From: Eledone cirrhosa
Taxonomy: Eukaryota; Mollusca; Cephalopoda; Octopoda; Eledonidae
Reading direction: 5' to 3'
NCBI GenBank assembly: GCA_964016885.1
Contig: OZ024743.1
Location: forward strand, 342,557,781-342,621,780
DNA length: 64,000 bases
Shown piece after piece: positions 55,730 to 64,000 of this stretch (the stretch's first letter is position 1; the number at the start of each line of letters is the position of its first letter). A model generated the notes under the pieces. It worked only from the letters and a program-made list of their open reading frames with translations, made no database searches and was not told where the DNA came from. The position numbers and the translations under genes were made by a program.

Positions 55730-55867
55730 ATTTTACCCAACGTCTGCAGGCCCAGGCGGGCGAGAGGTTAAACACAACAAATAACAAGTTACTTAAACAA
55801 ACCTACCGCTTCGCGTAATAAATTCCGACAAAATGCAGGAGCGAAACAAAAACACGTCTATCTTCTA

Positions 55868-55869
55868 CG

Positions 55870-55949
<80 letters not shown>

Positions 55950-55960
55950 GGAGAGAGAGA
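55868..55960. repeat. (GATA)n microsatellite
   Basis: About 20 gata units, then short ga units. Confidence 0.95.
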
Positions 55961-56112
55961 GAAGGCATGTATCTCCACGCTTACTTCCTGTGTATTGGTC
56001 AACCAGCTGTTGAAGTCACTTACTGACACAAGTTGCAATGAAGTATGTGATTGATGGGCTGGGCAGAGTTTGTAACTGTACGGCCATGATTTTTGTCATA
56101 TATACTAATAAT

Positions 56113-56300
56113 TGTTTCTACGCTTGGCACAAGGCCAGCAATTAACCAGTGCATTACTGGTACTTTATTTTATCGACCCCGAAAGGATGAAAGGTAAATT
56201 AAACCTCGACGGAATTTGAACTCAGACCGTAAAGGGACGTAACTATACTGGAAAGCATAGCGTCCGACCCTCTACCGATACTGCCAATTCACCACCCTTT
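56113..56300 (-). mobile_element. tRNA-derived SINE with 12-bp target duplication
   Basis: Complete type I SINE in minus orientation. Exact flanks tatactaataat at 56,101-56,112 and 56,301-56,312. Confidence 0.92.
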
Positions 56301-56312
56301 TATACTAATAAT

Positions 56313-57210
56313 ACATTTACATCACAGAGTAAGATTATTATTGGTGACCATGTTTATTTTAACATGTAATTGGCAATTTTTGTTTTGAGAAATGATGGGA
56401 CCTGTTCATTGAATTATTACGGCAATATGCAATATTTCCATTGACGGTAACCAATAATTTAGCATGTATAAAGAATATTTTGAAAGTGAAGACAACTTTC
56501 TTGTGGGTTATCAGAGGTTAATAGAATTCATTCATTCATATCTACTAAAATGATACAAACTATGAAAATCATATATGTATATTTTTCTGGTTAAAACATA
56601 AAATATTTTCACACACACGCGCACACACACACACACACATACACACACACACATACACACACAAAATAAGCATGTATGTGAGTGTGTATCTGTGTCAGTG
56701 TGCGTGTTTGTGTGTGTGTGCATGTGGAAATGTCAATGTATGTATGTTTGTAGTTGTAGGCCACAGTTTTGCACTTAAGTAACTGAAACTCAGTTCTTCG
56801 TGATGATGGTCATGGAGGTTACGTGACCTTCTCATACACCCCCACCCCCTAAAAAAAACATAACTTTATTGATAATGAAGAATGTATACTTACTATAGGA
56901 AGAAATCGTTTTTGTAATGAAAAAGTAAAATGGAAGTGCGAAGGAAAGTGAGAAATAAAGAGAGAGGAAAAGAGAAAGACATATGTATGTGTTTAAGTGG
57001 TGTACATGGTAATACAAATGTCTATAATGTGTATATTTATAGGCATTTGCACAGTATCGGTTAAACTATGTACTGTATATATACAAATAAACATTTAACT
57101 TCTACATAGGCTGTTTAGAATACAAATTAATATACATTAAAATTAATTGCCAGCATAGATACTAAAATTATTCAAATTAGCACGTCTTTTCTTGATTACT
57201 AAGATATATA
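56313..57210. other. No recognisable gene; short AC/GT arrays
   Basis: An (AC)n/(GT)n pair in inverted arrangement at 56,611-56,725 and otherwise AT-rich DNA. Confidence 0.4.
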
Positions 57211-57216
57211 TATATA

Positions 57217-57958
57217 CGATGGTAAGTCAAAAATGATATGCACTTTCACCATAACAAATCTTTAGGTTTGTCATACTGCCTTCTGCTCATGCGTACTTAT
57301 AGTTGGTAGTATTTTGGTCACATTATCGATGTTTGAGCTTAATCGCGCCAGTTTTCTTGCTGTTGTTACAGTGTAAACATGGCCGCTCTGTTAGCAGTGT
57401 GCACCATGATGTTTCCACTCTATACTCTGTCTTTTGGATTCTGGCTCATAGTGATAGACCCACATATCATCTCCTGTCACTCTTCTGCTGAACTCTTCGT
57501 GGATGATTTGATAGGCAGAACCATGACTAATCTACAGAGAACATGCTTCTTCATCGATGATAACTCGCCGGTTCGATGATAACTCGAGCTTGCTGAATCT
57601 TCTCGGCAGTGGCGGAGTGAACGGGCGTCCTGTTCCTTATTCGTGCTTGTCCTGCCAATTTTAAACTTCTCGATGCACTCGTACACACTTCTACGTGGTA
57701 ATGCACTGTCACCGTATTATGTTAGAAGCCTCCGTCAGCCTCTGACAGCCTTCCGACCAGAGAAATCGGATCACTGCTCTTTGTCCCTTCTTGGTTCACA
57801 CTGCTAGCGGAGCGGCCATGTTTACACTGTCACAGCAGTGATCATGCTCAAACGTCGATCACATAACCCAACAGTATCACTTATAAGCACGCCTGAGCAG
57901 AACATAGTGTGACAAACCTAAAGACATGTAAAGTGCGGATAAATTTTCCTTATCCTCG
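57217..57958 (-). mobile_element. Internally deleted mariner-type DNA transposon with very long inverted ends
   Basis: About 742 bp, flanked by TA on both sides, as expected for Tc1/mariner insertion. Left and right ends are inverted repeats of about 190 bp (ctttaggtttgtcata..., ...gtgacaaacctaaag) that differ at many positions. The repeats reach into the coding start: atggccgctc occurs in both. Only a shortened transposase remains (next entry). A non-autonomous derivative. Confidence 0.8.
57395..57819 (-). pseudogene. Mariner transposase remnant
   Basis: From an ATG at 57,819 (minus) MAAPLAV is followed by a stop, then KKGQRAVIRFLWSEG. Further on are SVYECIEKFKIGRTS (helix-turn-helix region, about 57,690), then a GSAYQIIHEEF-like stretch (about 57,510). 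That jumps directly to VTGDDMWVYHYEPESKRQS (about 57,465), the segment around the first catalytic Asp of mariner transposases. Most of the catalytic domain is therefore deleted. Several stops and frame changes. Non-functional. Confidence 0.75.
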
Positions 57959-58020
57959 TATATAAGGCTCTATGAGGTCATCATTTCTGTATTCCATTTT
58001 AATTGTTTCATGTATACATT

Positions 58021-58085
58021 TTCTGATGAGAACACTAATTAAGGTAAAATGGTGAATTTGAAACGTTTAGATGTCTATATACTCA
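58021..58085 (+). ncRNA. Possible hammerhead with intact core but weak helix I
   Basis: CUGAUGA (58,024-58,030), then a 30-base helix II region in which CAC pairs with GUG and GAA with UUU, then GAAA and CGUUUAGAUGUC. Helix I needs bulges (UUU with AGA, ACA with UGU). Lies just outside the mariner. Confidence 0.4.
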
Positions 58086-58254
58086 ATGTGTATATTCATA
58101 TGCACATTTATGCAGTCTCGGTTATGTTCTTTACTGTATATGTACAGATATAGATTTAACATATATGTATGTGTGTATATGTATTATATGTGTGTATATG
58201 TATATATGTATGTATGTATGCATGCATGTATGCATGTATGTATGTATGTATGTA

Positions 58255-58677
58255 TGGTCGGGTCGTCCAAGCTTGGTGAGGAAGATGATATTTGGACACC
58301 CTGCAGGATGAAATACAAGACCCGGCAAATGGCGGAGTCAACGGCCATCCAATTAGTCCTTTTTTTCATCTGGAGAGAAAGGCCCCCAGTTGTTGTCACA
58401 ACACCTTTCTATGAGTGGGAAACTCTGGAAAAAAGACCTGCAGCTTCTGATGATGTTGACCAGATCTAATTTTCGAGTAGTGTTTTCGATGCTCAGAGAA
58501 TGGGTTGGTCGAGTGCAAGGCCTTTCCCCACTTAAAAAACCTTCAAAGTACAGGCATTGCTTGTTTAGGATATGTTACAGGTTCGTGTGGCTGGCCGTAG
58601 CCTAAAGGTGCACCAAACACTATAAGCTTCTGATAAGCGATTGCAATGCTCTTAGCAGTGTTTGCAGCCATCATGTA
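58255..58677 (+). mobile_element. SINE-like unit sharing a LINE 3' end (copy B)
   Basis: gtcgggtcgtccaagcttgg to tttgcagccatcatgta. Same unit as 6,268-6,815 but opposite strand. A (GTAT/GCAT)n tract lies on its left and gtatatatgtatgc on its right. Confidence 0.75.
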
Positions 58678-58689
58678 TATATGTATGCA

Positions 58690-59925
58690 TATATGAATGA
58701 TCTGAGAACTGAGAACTACGTTAAGGGTACGCGTGTTTATGGAATGCTCAGCCACTTGAAGGTTAACACATTAATTTCACGAGCAGGCTGTTCCGTTGAT
58801 CGTATCAACAGGAATACTCGTCGTCGTAACCGATGGAGTGCCACTACTACTACTATGTATTTATATATGTGTGTATGTATGAATGTATGTATGTATGTGT
58901 ATATGTATGCATGTTTGTATGTATGCATGTATGTATTTTTCTATATAAGTATATGTATATAATTAACAGTGAATAACTTCATAAATTCATAATAGGTTTG
59001 AATTGACAAATGTTCTATTGCTAAGTTGATTATAGTTATAAATGTCTGTGTTGACTCTGAAGTCTTTTAAATGTTGAACCCGAAAGTGTTTTACTGCTCA
59101 TTCTGAAACACCGATAGCAAAATCAATAATTTATATATCATCGACGACTATTTATTGCCACAGTTACTGTGCTTCCCGTTTTAATGGAATATATCGATTT
59201 CTTTACAAGAGATATGTTTAATTTGAGACAGTGTTAATAGTAGCACAATAGTTGAGAATCTACTAGTAATTTATCACTTATATGTAATAATAATTACCGA
59301 AGGATACAAACAATATACTTTTCAAAATTTCTTTTGCATTACCAAAAGGTTTCTTTATCTATTTTTAGTCAGGGATTGTAGTGAACAATAGCGTAATTGT
59401 TTGTCCATTGCTAGTCGATAAAGGCCAATGCCTTGCTTACATGGTTAGTTGTATTTTATGTGTCCAAAGATGGCTGCTGTCACCGTTAATATTTGTTTAG
59501 AATGCCAGCTGAATAGGCTTTGTGGAGATTGCGTTTGGCTTACGGTTTCTGGATACGTGTCTTTTGCGAGGATGTTCCGCCGTTATGAATGAGGGTGTGG
59601 CATAGAGGCCTTTTCTGAGAAAGCTGATGCCATGAATTTATGCCGATGTTCATGTCTTTCAGTGTTGCCTGTAGGCTATCGTAGCATTTTGGAGGTCTTT
59701 TGTGTGTTGTGTTTTGTGTGTTATTTTTTTTTGTCCTCGTCTGCAGTTATCTCCCTTGTAGCAAGTTCAGATCAACAGTGTAGTTGTTGACAACTGGTTC
59801 TAAGCATATGGGATATCTAAAGAGACATAGGTTAATGGTGGGGAACACTGCTAGAGACATAACCGAACGTTTATACGTCTGTAGAAATCACTGAAGATAA
59901 ATATGACAACTTTATTTTTGTTTTT
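58690..59925. other. No recognisable gene
   Basis: Includes a (GTAT)n tract near 58,866-58,935. The rest is AT-rich and apparently single-copy. Confidence 0.4.
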
Positions 59926-59989
59926 TCACTGATGTGTGTAACTTTCGCCGACATACAAATACACAAATGCACACACATGTACACACACT

Positions 59990-60018
59990 CACACATACGT
60001 ACGTACGTACGTACGTAC

Positions 60019-60049
<31 letters not shown>

Positions 60050-60095
60050 CATACATACATACATACATACATACATACATACATACATACATACA
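59990..60095. repeat. (CGTA)n-(CATA)n microsatellite
   Basis: Five CGTA-type units then about 22 CATA units. It extends upstream frames with His-Thr-Tyr-Ile residues that are not real protein. Confidence 0.95.
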
Positions 60096-60099
60096 TCGA

Positions 60100-60831
60100 A
60101 TTAACATCGACGATGTCACCCATGTCATCAGCAGCTGTCCAAAGATGTCATCACGGTACTATCTACCTATGAGGCATGATGTAGTGGCCAAAACACTGTA
60201 CAATGCAATTCGTAGAAACGATAGCCCCGACAATAAACACATTAAAAGCTACAGCAATGTGGAAGACATACATATACATAATATGAAAGAGTACTGGTGG
60301 AATGTTCCAGTAAAAACCCCAATAAAATTCAGGCATAACAGACCAAATATAATGATATGGGGCAGGGAAAAGAAGGCATGCATAATAGTGGAAGTTAGCT
60401 GTCCAGCAGATGCCAATATGATATCAAAAATTAGCGAAAAGGAGAATATTTATGGGGAACTCATGAGAAATCTACAGATACTCCTCCCTGACTATACCTT
60501 CAGATTTATGCCTGTGATTATTGGGGCACTGGGATATGTTAGTAACTGCCTCAATACAAATCTTGAGAAGCTAGGCTTCACAGAAACAGAAAGAACACAA
60601 CTAGTTAGGAAATTACAAGTACAATGCATTAATGGAACAGTAAAAAATGTAAAACATTCTCAACATTTTGCATCTAATAACTGCATATACACTTGGTCAG
60701 ATACGAAGGATATGCACATGCACACATATAACTCAAAACAAACACAACCACACGTAATAATACATCCATACCTGCACATACACGCATGCATGCAGACATG
60801 CAGACATATCTACCTTGTTGATGTTGTCTAA
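60100..60831 (+). pseudogene. C-terminus of an R2/R4-type LINE (restriction-like endonuclease), 5'-truncated
   Basis: About 240 open codons: DVTHVISSCPKMSSRYYL then RHDVVAKTLYNAI (a C..H..RHD zinc-type motif), HNRPNIMIWGREKKACIIVE, VSCPADANMISKISEKENIY, FRFMPVIIGALGYVSNCLN, and a tail EKLGFTETERTQLVRKL. The VE...GALG arrangement matches the C-terminal PD-(D/E)XK endonuclease of restriction-like LINEs that usually insert at specific targets. The RPD aspartate is replaced by Asn (RPN) and the next Asp by Gly, compared with the 22,257 copy, so the nuclease is likely dead. It starts right at a (CATA)n array. Confidence 0.75.
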
Positions 60832-60998
60832 ATTCCAATGAAAGAGTCTTGTGTCTATATTATAAACCTACTCTCTCTCTCTCTCTATTGGTAAAATTTT
60901 ATAAAAATATGAAACCACTACAACATGCTGCTCCCTCGTTATCGAGTATGGCCATTGCACGATATACCATTATTAATAATTATTAATTAATTATATCT

Positions 60999-61205
60999 TG
61001 CAATGCCTGTGCGTGAAGATTCTTTTTAAAGTGAGCGACAGTAGCGATAGCCTGAAAAGAAGAAAAGATCAACATCATCGGTAACTACTGAGCCGCAGGT
61101 TTTATGTCGGAGTTATCCCAGTTTCTTGAGTTGCCTTCTAGAAGAATGTCCTAACAAAGGCTAGGGGTCCTTTACTCCCAGTGGTTTAACCGCGCGATCG
61201 AGTAT
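60999..61205 (-). mobile_element. SINE-like unit (copy C), truncated
   Basis: caatgcctgtgcgtgaag to gtttaaccgcgcgatcg. Middle part of the 6,268 unit; both ends missing. Confidence 0.65.
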
Positions 61206-61234
61206 CCAGCCCGACTATTTCTATGTCCCCGCGC

Positions 61235-61326
61235 ATATACATACATACATGCATACATATATACATGCATCCATACATACATACATACATACATACATAC
61301 ATACATACATACATACATACATACAT
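61235..61326. repeat. (CATA)n tail array
   Basis: About 20 CATA units that run directly into gatggctgccaactcg, the 3' end of a minus-strand LINE. On the LINE strand this is a (TGTA)n tail. Confidence 0.95.
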
Positions 61327-62024
61327 GATGGCTGCCAACTCGTTTTCGAGTACGGCCACTACTTTATATCCATGCAGGAGAACCCCTACCGATGCGCTGA
61401 ACAAGAGTGGCTTTTTAGTCCAGCCAGCGACTTGAAAACTCTGGTACAAACACTACACTTGTGACAATTGACACCTAGTGCTGGGCCCATGGTACCATGT
61501 GACCCAAGGTATCGTGTGAGATCACTACTCGACCTGCATACTCTTCCACAAACATTACATGTCGTCTTCTGATGAACACTTATACCTCCACAGGTGCCTG
61601 CTTCCCTGTTCTTGTACACTCTCAGGTGACTCTTTAGACCTGCTATGTTCAGACAAACCCTATTATAGGTCTCACATGTCAGGTCAGGCCGTCTGTCAGT
61701 GCCTTCGGGAAGGCCAACATGGATTCCTTTCCGGACATCTCTTTTTAGTCTCGCGTGCCTTCTTGTTTCCTCAAATACACTCTTGCCACTAGCCACTGCT
61801 TTCCTCCAATGCGATCGGTCGCTAGCGCATGCTTCCCAGTCTTCACAGGGGATGTTACTTTTCTTGAGCGCCCCATTGATGCAGTCCTTAAAACGCATCT
61901 TGGGTTTGCTCGCGTTCCTTTTTCCCATTTGGAGCTCGCCATAAAGCAGCTGCTTCGGCATTCGCTTGTCATTCATCCCTACAAGATGGCCTGTCCAGCG
62001 CAGCTGATGTTTCCAAATCAAGGA
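61326..62024 (-). pseudogene. LINE 3' part with C-terminal zinc fingers, 5'-truncated
   Basis: Minus strand, open to a stop near 61,386. From LIWKHQLRWTGHLVGMNDKR, PKQLLYGELQMGKRN, DRSHWRKAVASGKSVFEETR to three finger-like motifs: CETYNRVCLNIAGLKSHLR (first Cys pair damaged), CNVCGRVCRSSSDLTRYLGS and CSVCTRVFKSLAGLKSHSC. A 'WTGH...PKQL..GE' segment followed by fingers is common at the end of LINE ORF2 proteins. About 60 bp of 3' untranslated DNA follow, then (TGTA)n. The clade (RTE-like or other) is uncertain. Confidence 0.78.
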
Positions 62025-62038
62025 CATACATACATACA

Positions 62039-62072
<34 letters not shown>

Positions 62073-62095
62073 CATACATACATACATACATACAT
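62022..62095. repeat. (CATA)n array
   Basis: About 18 CATA units with one tatata break, between the truncated LINE and a SINE head. Confidence 0.95.
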
Positions 62096-62097
62096 GG

Positions 62098-62212
62098 TAG
62101 TATGCCTGCGTAGTTAAAGAAGTTTGCTTCACAACCATATTGTTTCAGATTCAGTCCCACTGCATCACAGCTCGGGCAAATATCTTCTACAATTTGATAA
62201 CCGGAAGCCCAT
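62098..62212 (+). mobile_element. SINE of the second tRNA family, 5' part
   Basis: gtatgcctgcgtagttaaag, gtttgcttcacaaccatattg, ttcagattcagtcccactgc (B-box-like), then agctcgggcaaatatcttc. 3' part missing. Confidence 0.7.
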
Positions 62213-62223
62213 GCTTCTTTTTA

Positions 62224-62265
62224 GTTGAAGGCCAAACATCCTTTACAAGATGTTTGGCCTTCAAC
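62224..62265. repeat. Perfect 17-bp hairpin
   Basis: gttgaaggccaaacatc, loop ctttacaa, gatgtttggccttcaac. Not associated with a recognised element. From 62,270 to 62,760 nothing else is recognised. Confidence 0.9.
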
Positions 62266-62764
62266 TTGCATTAATAGCTTTAGTTGATTAAATGTTTTCC
62301 TCCTCGCCATATTCAGAATCCGAGGTTCTATTTGTATATATATACACTTCATGCAGAACTTTCCTCTCAGCTATGTTCAGCTCTATACTTATTTAACACA
62401 GATAATCAAGGCATTATTTCGTGACCTGATCCCATATATATTCGATTATAGTTTAGCCTAGCCAAGATCTTATGGAATCGAAACACTCTGTTGCTTTAAT
62501 TAAGCCAGCTTATAGGCAAGGTTCATTCCCATTGCATTGTCTAAAAATATCTTAAGAACTATTGATAGCTCGTATCCTGAAAGTTCTGTCCCTTGCTTTT
62601 TCTCAAGATCTAAGCGCCGCTAAAAGGCGTTTCTGTCTTCAATTTGCAAGGAAATCTTCTATTGCTTGAAAAGTTCCCACTCGTCATATTCAGACGGCGA
62701 GATAGTTTATGCAGACCATTCCCACCAGGCATTTCTCCTCTGCTTGTACACATACACACAAACA

Positions 62765-62883
62765 CATACATACATACATACATACATACATGCATACATA
62801 CATACATACATACATACATACATACATACATACATACATACATACATACATACATACATACATACATACATACATACATACAT
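62765..62883. repeat. (CATA)n tail array
   Basis: About 30 CATA units running into gtggctgccaactcg, the same LINE 3' end as at 61,326. Confidence 0.95.
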
Positions 62884-63080
62884 AGTGGCTGCCAACTCGT
62901 TTTCGAGTACGGCCACTACCTTATATCCATGTAGGAGAACCCCTACCGATGCGCTGAACGAGTGTGACTTTTTAGTCCAGCCAGCGACTTGAAAACTCTA
63001 GTACAAACACTACACTTGTGCCAGTTATTGACACATAGTGCTGGGCCCATGGTACCATGTGACGACAAGTGCAGAGAGAT
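62884..63080 (-). pseudogene. Second copy of the LINE 3' end
   Basis: About 190 bp matching 61,328-61,510 (ctgccaactcgttttcgag, ctttttagtccagccagcg, gtgctgggcccatggtacc). Covers the last finger and the 3' untranslated part only. Confidence 0.8.
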
Positions 63081-63089
63081 CTCCAGATA

Positions 63090-63490
63090 TAAAGCAATGC
63101 CTGTGCCGTGAAGCTTTTATAGTGAGCAAAGGCACTGCACAAAGCCAGCCCCACTCTCTTAACCAAGATGATATTTACCAAAAAGAAAAACAAGTCAACA
63201 TCATTGGATACCATCAGAGTTGCAGGTGTTATATCAGAGTTTTCCTTCTCCTAGAATTCTGCCTTGACAAAGGCTAAGGGGTCATCTCTCCCGGTTATTT
63301 TGGATGGCCATTGACTCTCAAGAGCTCCTTTGCCCTTTGACAGGTTTTGTTTTTAGTCCTACAGGATGTCCAAAGTCACCCTCCTCACCAAGAAACCTTG
63401 GTGGGGTTGCCAGTTTAGTCGCCAACGACCCGACCAGGAGACAGGTTGTACTGGGATACATGTTACCAGTGGCACCAACTGGTGAGCTGA
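63090..63490 (-). mobile_element. SINE-like unit sharing a LINE 3' end (copy D)
   Basis: aagcaatgcctgtgccgtg to accagtggcaccaac. It matches 6,360-6,800 throughout. It is placed next to the LINE 3' end at 62,884 and is followed by another (CATA)n array. Confidence 0.75.
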
Positions 63491-63532
63491 CACAAACACA
63501 TACATACATACATACATACATACATACATACA

Positions 63533-63560
<28 letters not shown>
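63490..63560. repeat. (CATA)n array
   Basis: About 17 CATA units at the far edge of SINE-like copy D. Confidence 0.95.
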
Positions 63561-63566
<6 letters not shown>

Positions 63567-63765
63567 AATATAGTTTTAATATAGATGAGATTCTACAGGA
63601 CTAGAACTGTTTCATTCTTTAGAAATCATCAGATTCCTGATGATTTCTAAAGAATGAAACAGTTCTAGTCCTGTAGAATCTCATCTATATTAAAACTGTT
63701 ATACTCTGCAATGTATTGAGTACCTTACTTACTGTGGTTACCTCCGATTCAACCCGGAATAACGT
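63567..63765. repeat. Inverted repeat with a hammerhead near its centre
   Basis: tttaatatagatgagattc... and ...gaatctcatctatattaaa, arms of about 65 bp, centred on catcagattcctgatg. The flank 'gtattgagtaccttacttac' continues as in 41,400-41,460 (inverted). Ends at (TA)n. Confidence 0.9.
63631..63681 (+). ncRNA. Type I hammerhead ribozyme motif, intact core
   Basis: Plus strand: helix I AGAUUC with GAAUCU, six perfect pairs; core CUGAUGA (63,637-63,643); helix II UUC with GAA around UAAA, closed by U-U; GAAA at 63,656-63,659; helix III ACAG with CUGU around eight bases; triplet GUA. Homologue of 41,562 with different helix I bases. Confidence 0.85.
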
Positions 63766-63841
63766 ATATATATATATATATATATATTTCGTTTCTGAAT
63801 TTGTTTAGCAAGATTCTTTATCTGAAATCGTGTGTTGAAAC

Positions 63842-64000
63842 CGATATTGTTATACTTTGGGAGGGTCATGTTGCCAATAAGAAACACACGCACCAGTTGC
63901 TTTCACTTCAATTTATTATAATAAATTTATAATAAATTTATAAATTTATAAATTTCTGGTTGGTTGGTTGGTTCCACAACCAGATAGTTGTTTATATATA
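63842..64000 (+). repeat. PLE-B terminal repeat, third copy, cut by the window end
   Basis: gatattgttatactttggg... to ttggttggttggttccac and gttgtttatatata, matching 18,877-19,030 in the same orientation. The element it belongs to lies beyond the window. Confidence 0.9.

Larger units (their letters stand above)
50520..55740 (-). mobile_element. Near full-length non-LTR retrotransposon (LINE), two ORFs, inactive
   Basis: Minus-strand element of about 5.2 kb, with GC content clearly above its surroundings. Order 5' to 3': a leader with a strong hairpin (55,701-55,729), ORF1 with a CCHC knuckle (about 55,534-54,390), ORF2 with APE-type endonuclease, reverse transcriptase and C-terminal Cys/His domain (54,086-50,656). 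The layout fits an L1/Tx1-like LINE, but I cannot fix the clade by eye. No obvious poly-A: the 3' end near 50,520 is not sharply defined. Frameshifts and stops in both ORFs make it inactive. Its RT fragment recurs at 790-950. Confidence 0.85.

Noticed and set aside
59932..60100. N-terminal extension of the 60 kb frame as part of a 299-residue protein
   Set aside because: The first 56 codons are translation of (CATA)n and neighbouring low-complexity DNA. The real homology starts at 60,100.
62022..62138. N-terminus of the minus-strand frame ending at 61,386 as native LINE protein
   Set aside because: The first 38 residues come from the (CATA)n array. Homology starts at 62,024.

Overview
This window is eukaryotic, repeat-dominated DNA, most likely from a cephalopod and probably an octopod. 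That call rests on many tRNA-derived SINEs of the type described in octopuses and squids (a recurring block with a degenerate RNA polymerase III A/B-box head and a conserved 'gtactttattttatcgacc' body), long (TA)n, (AC)n, (GA)n and (CATA)n arrays, a degenerate TTAGGG-like tract, and abundant Penelope-like (PLE) and LINE debris. I could not support any host protein-coding exon. Most long open frames are read-through of microsatellites.

Layout. 0-8 kb: SINE pieces, a small LINE fragment, (TA)n arrays and two large inverted repeats (3.4-3.9 kb, 5.03-5.41 kb). 8.7-15.5 kb: GATA/GACA satellite, then two PLE copies joined head-to-head (10.9-13.5 kb), one cut by a SINE, then palindromic PLE terminal repeats. 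17-21 kb: microsatellites and a PLE fragment enclosed by inverted terminal repeats (18.88-20.77 kb). 22-31 kb: LINE 3' ends, unique AT-rich DNA, and another PLE (30.4-32.0 kb). 32.7-37.1 kb: a degenerate ~46-48-bp satellite, two SINEs inserted one after another at one target, and an interstitial telomere-like tract. 39-42 kb: a cluster of nested inverted repeats. 44-50 kb: giant TA arrays, a 5S rRNA-like sequence fused to a SINE, and a duplicated 225-bp segment. 50.5-55.7 kb: an almost full-length but frameshifted two-ORF non-LTR retrotransposon (zinc-knuckle ORF1, then APE endonuclease/RT/zinc-finger ORF2). 57.2-58.0 kb: an internally deleted mariner. 58-64 kb: LINE and SINE-like units that share a 3' end and run into (CATA)n tails.

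The most striking signal is RNA-level. At least twelve sites carry an intact hammerhead-ribozyme core (CUGANGA then GAAA) with three formable helices in type I topology, and several more are decayed. They belong to several unrelated sequence families. Copies of one family keep helices through compensatory changes. Many lie in long inverted repeats, and in three places the motif lies on the same strand 0.2-1 kb downstream of a PLE GIY-YIG coding end. PLEs and small 'retrozyme' retroelements are known to carry type I hammerheads. What looks new here is the density, the family diversity and the inverted-dimer arrangement beside (TA)n arrays. All structures were found by eye and need covariance-model and cleavage tests.
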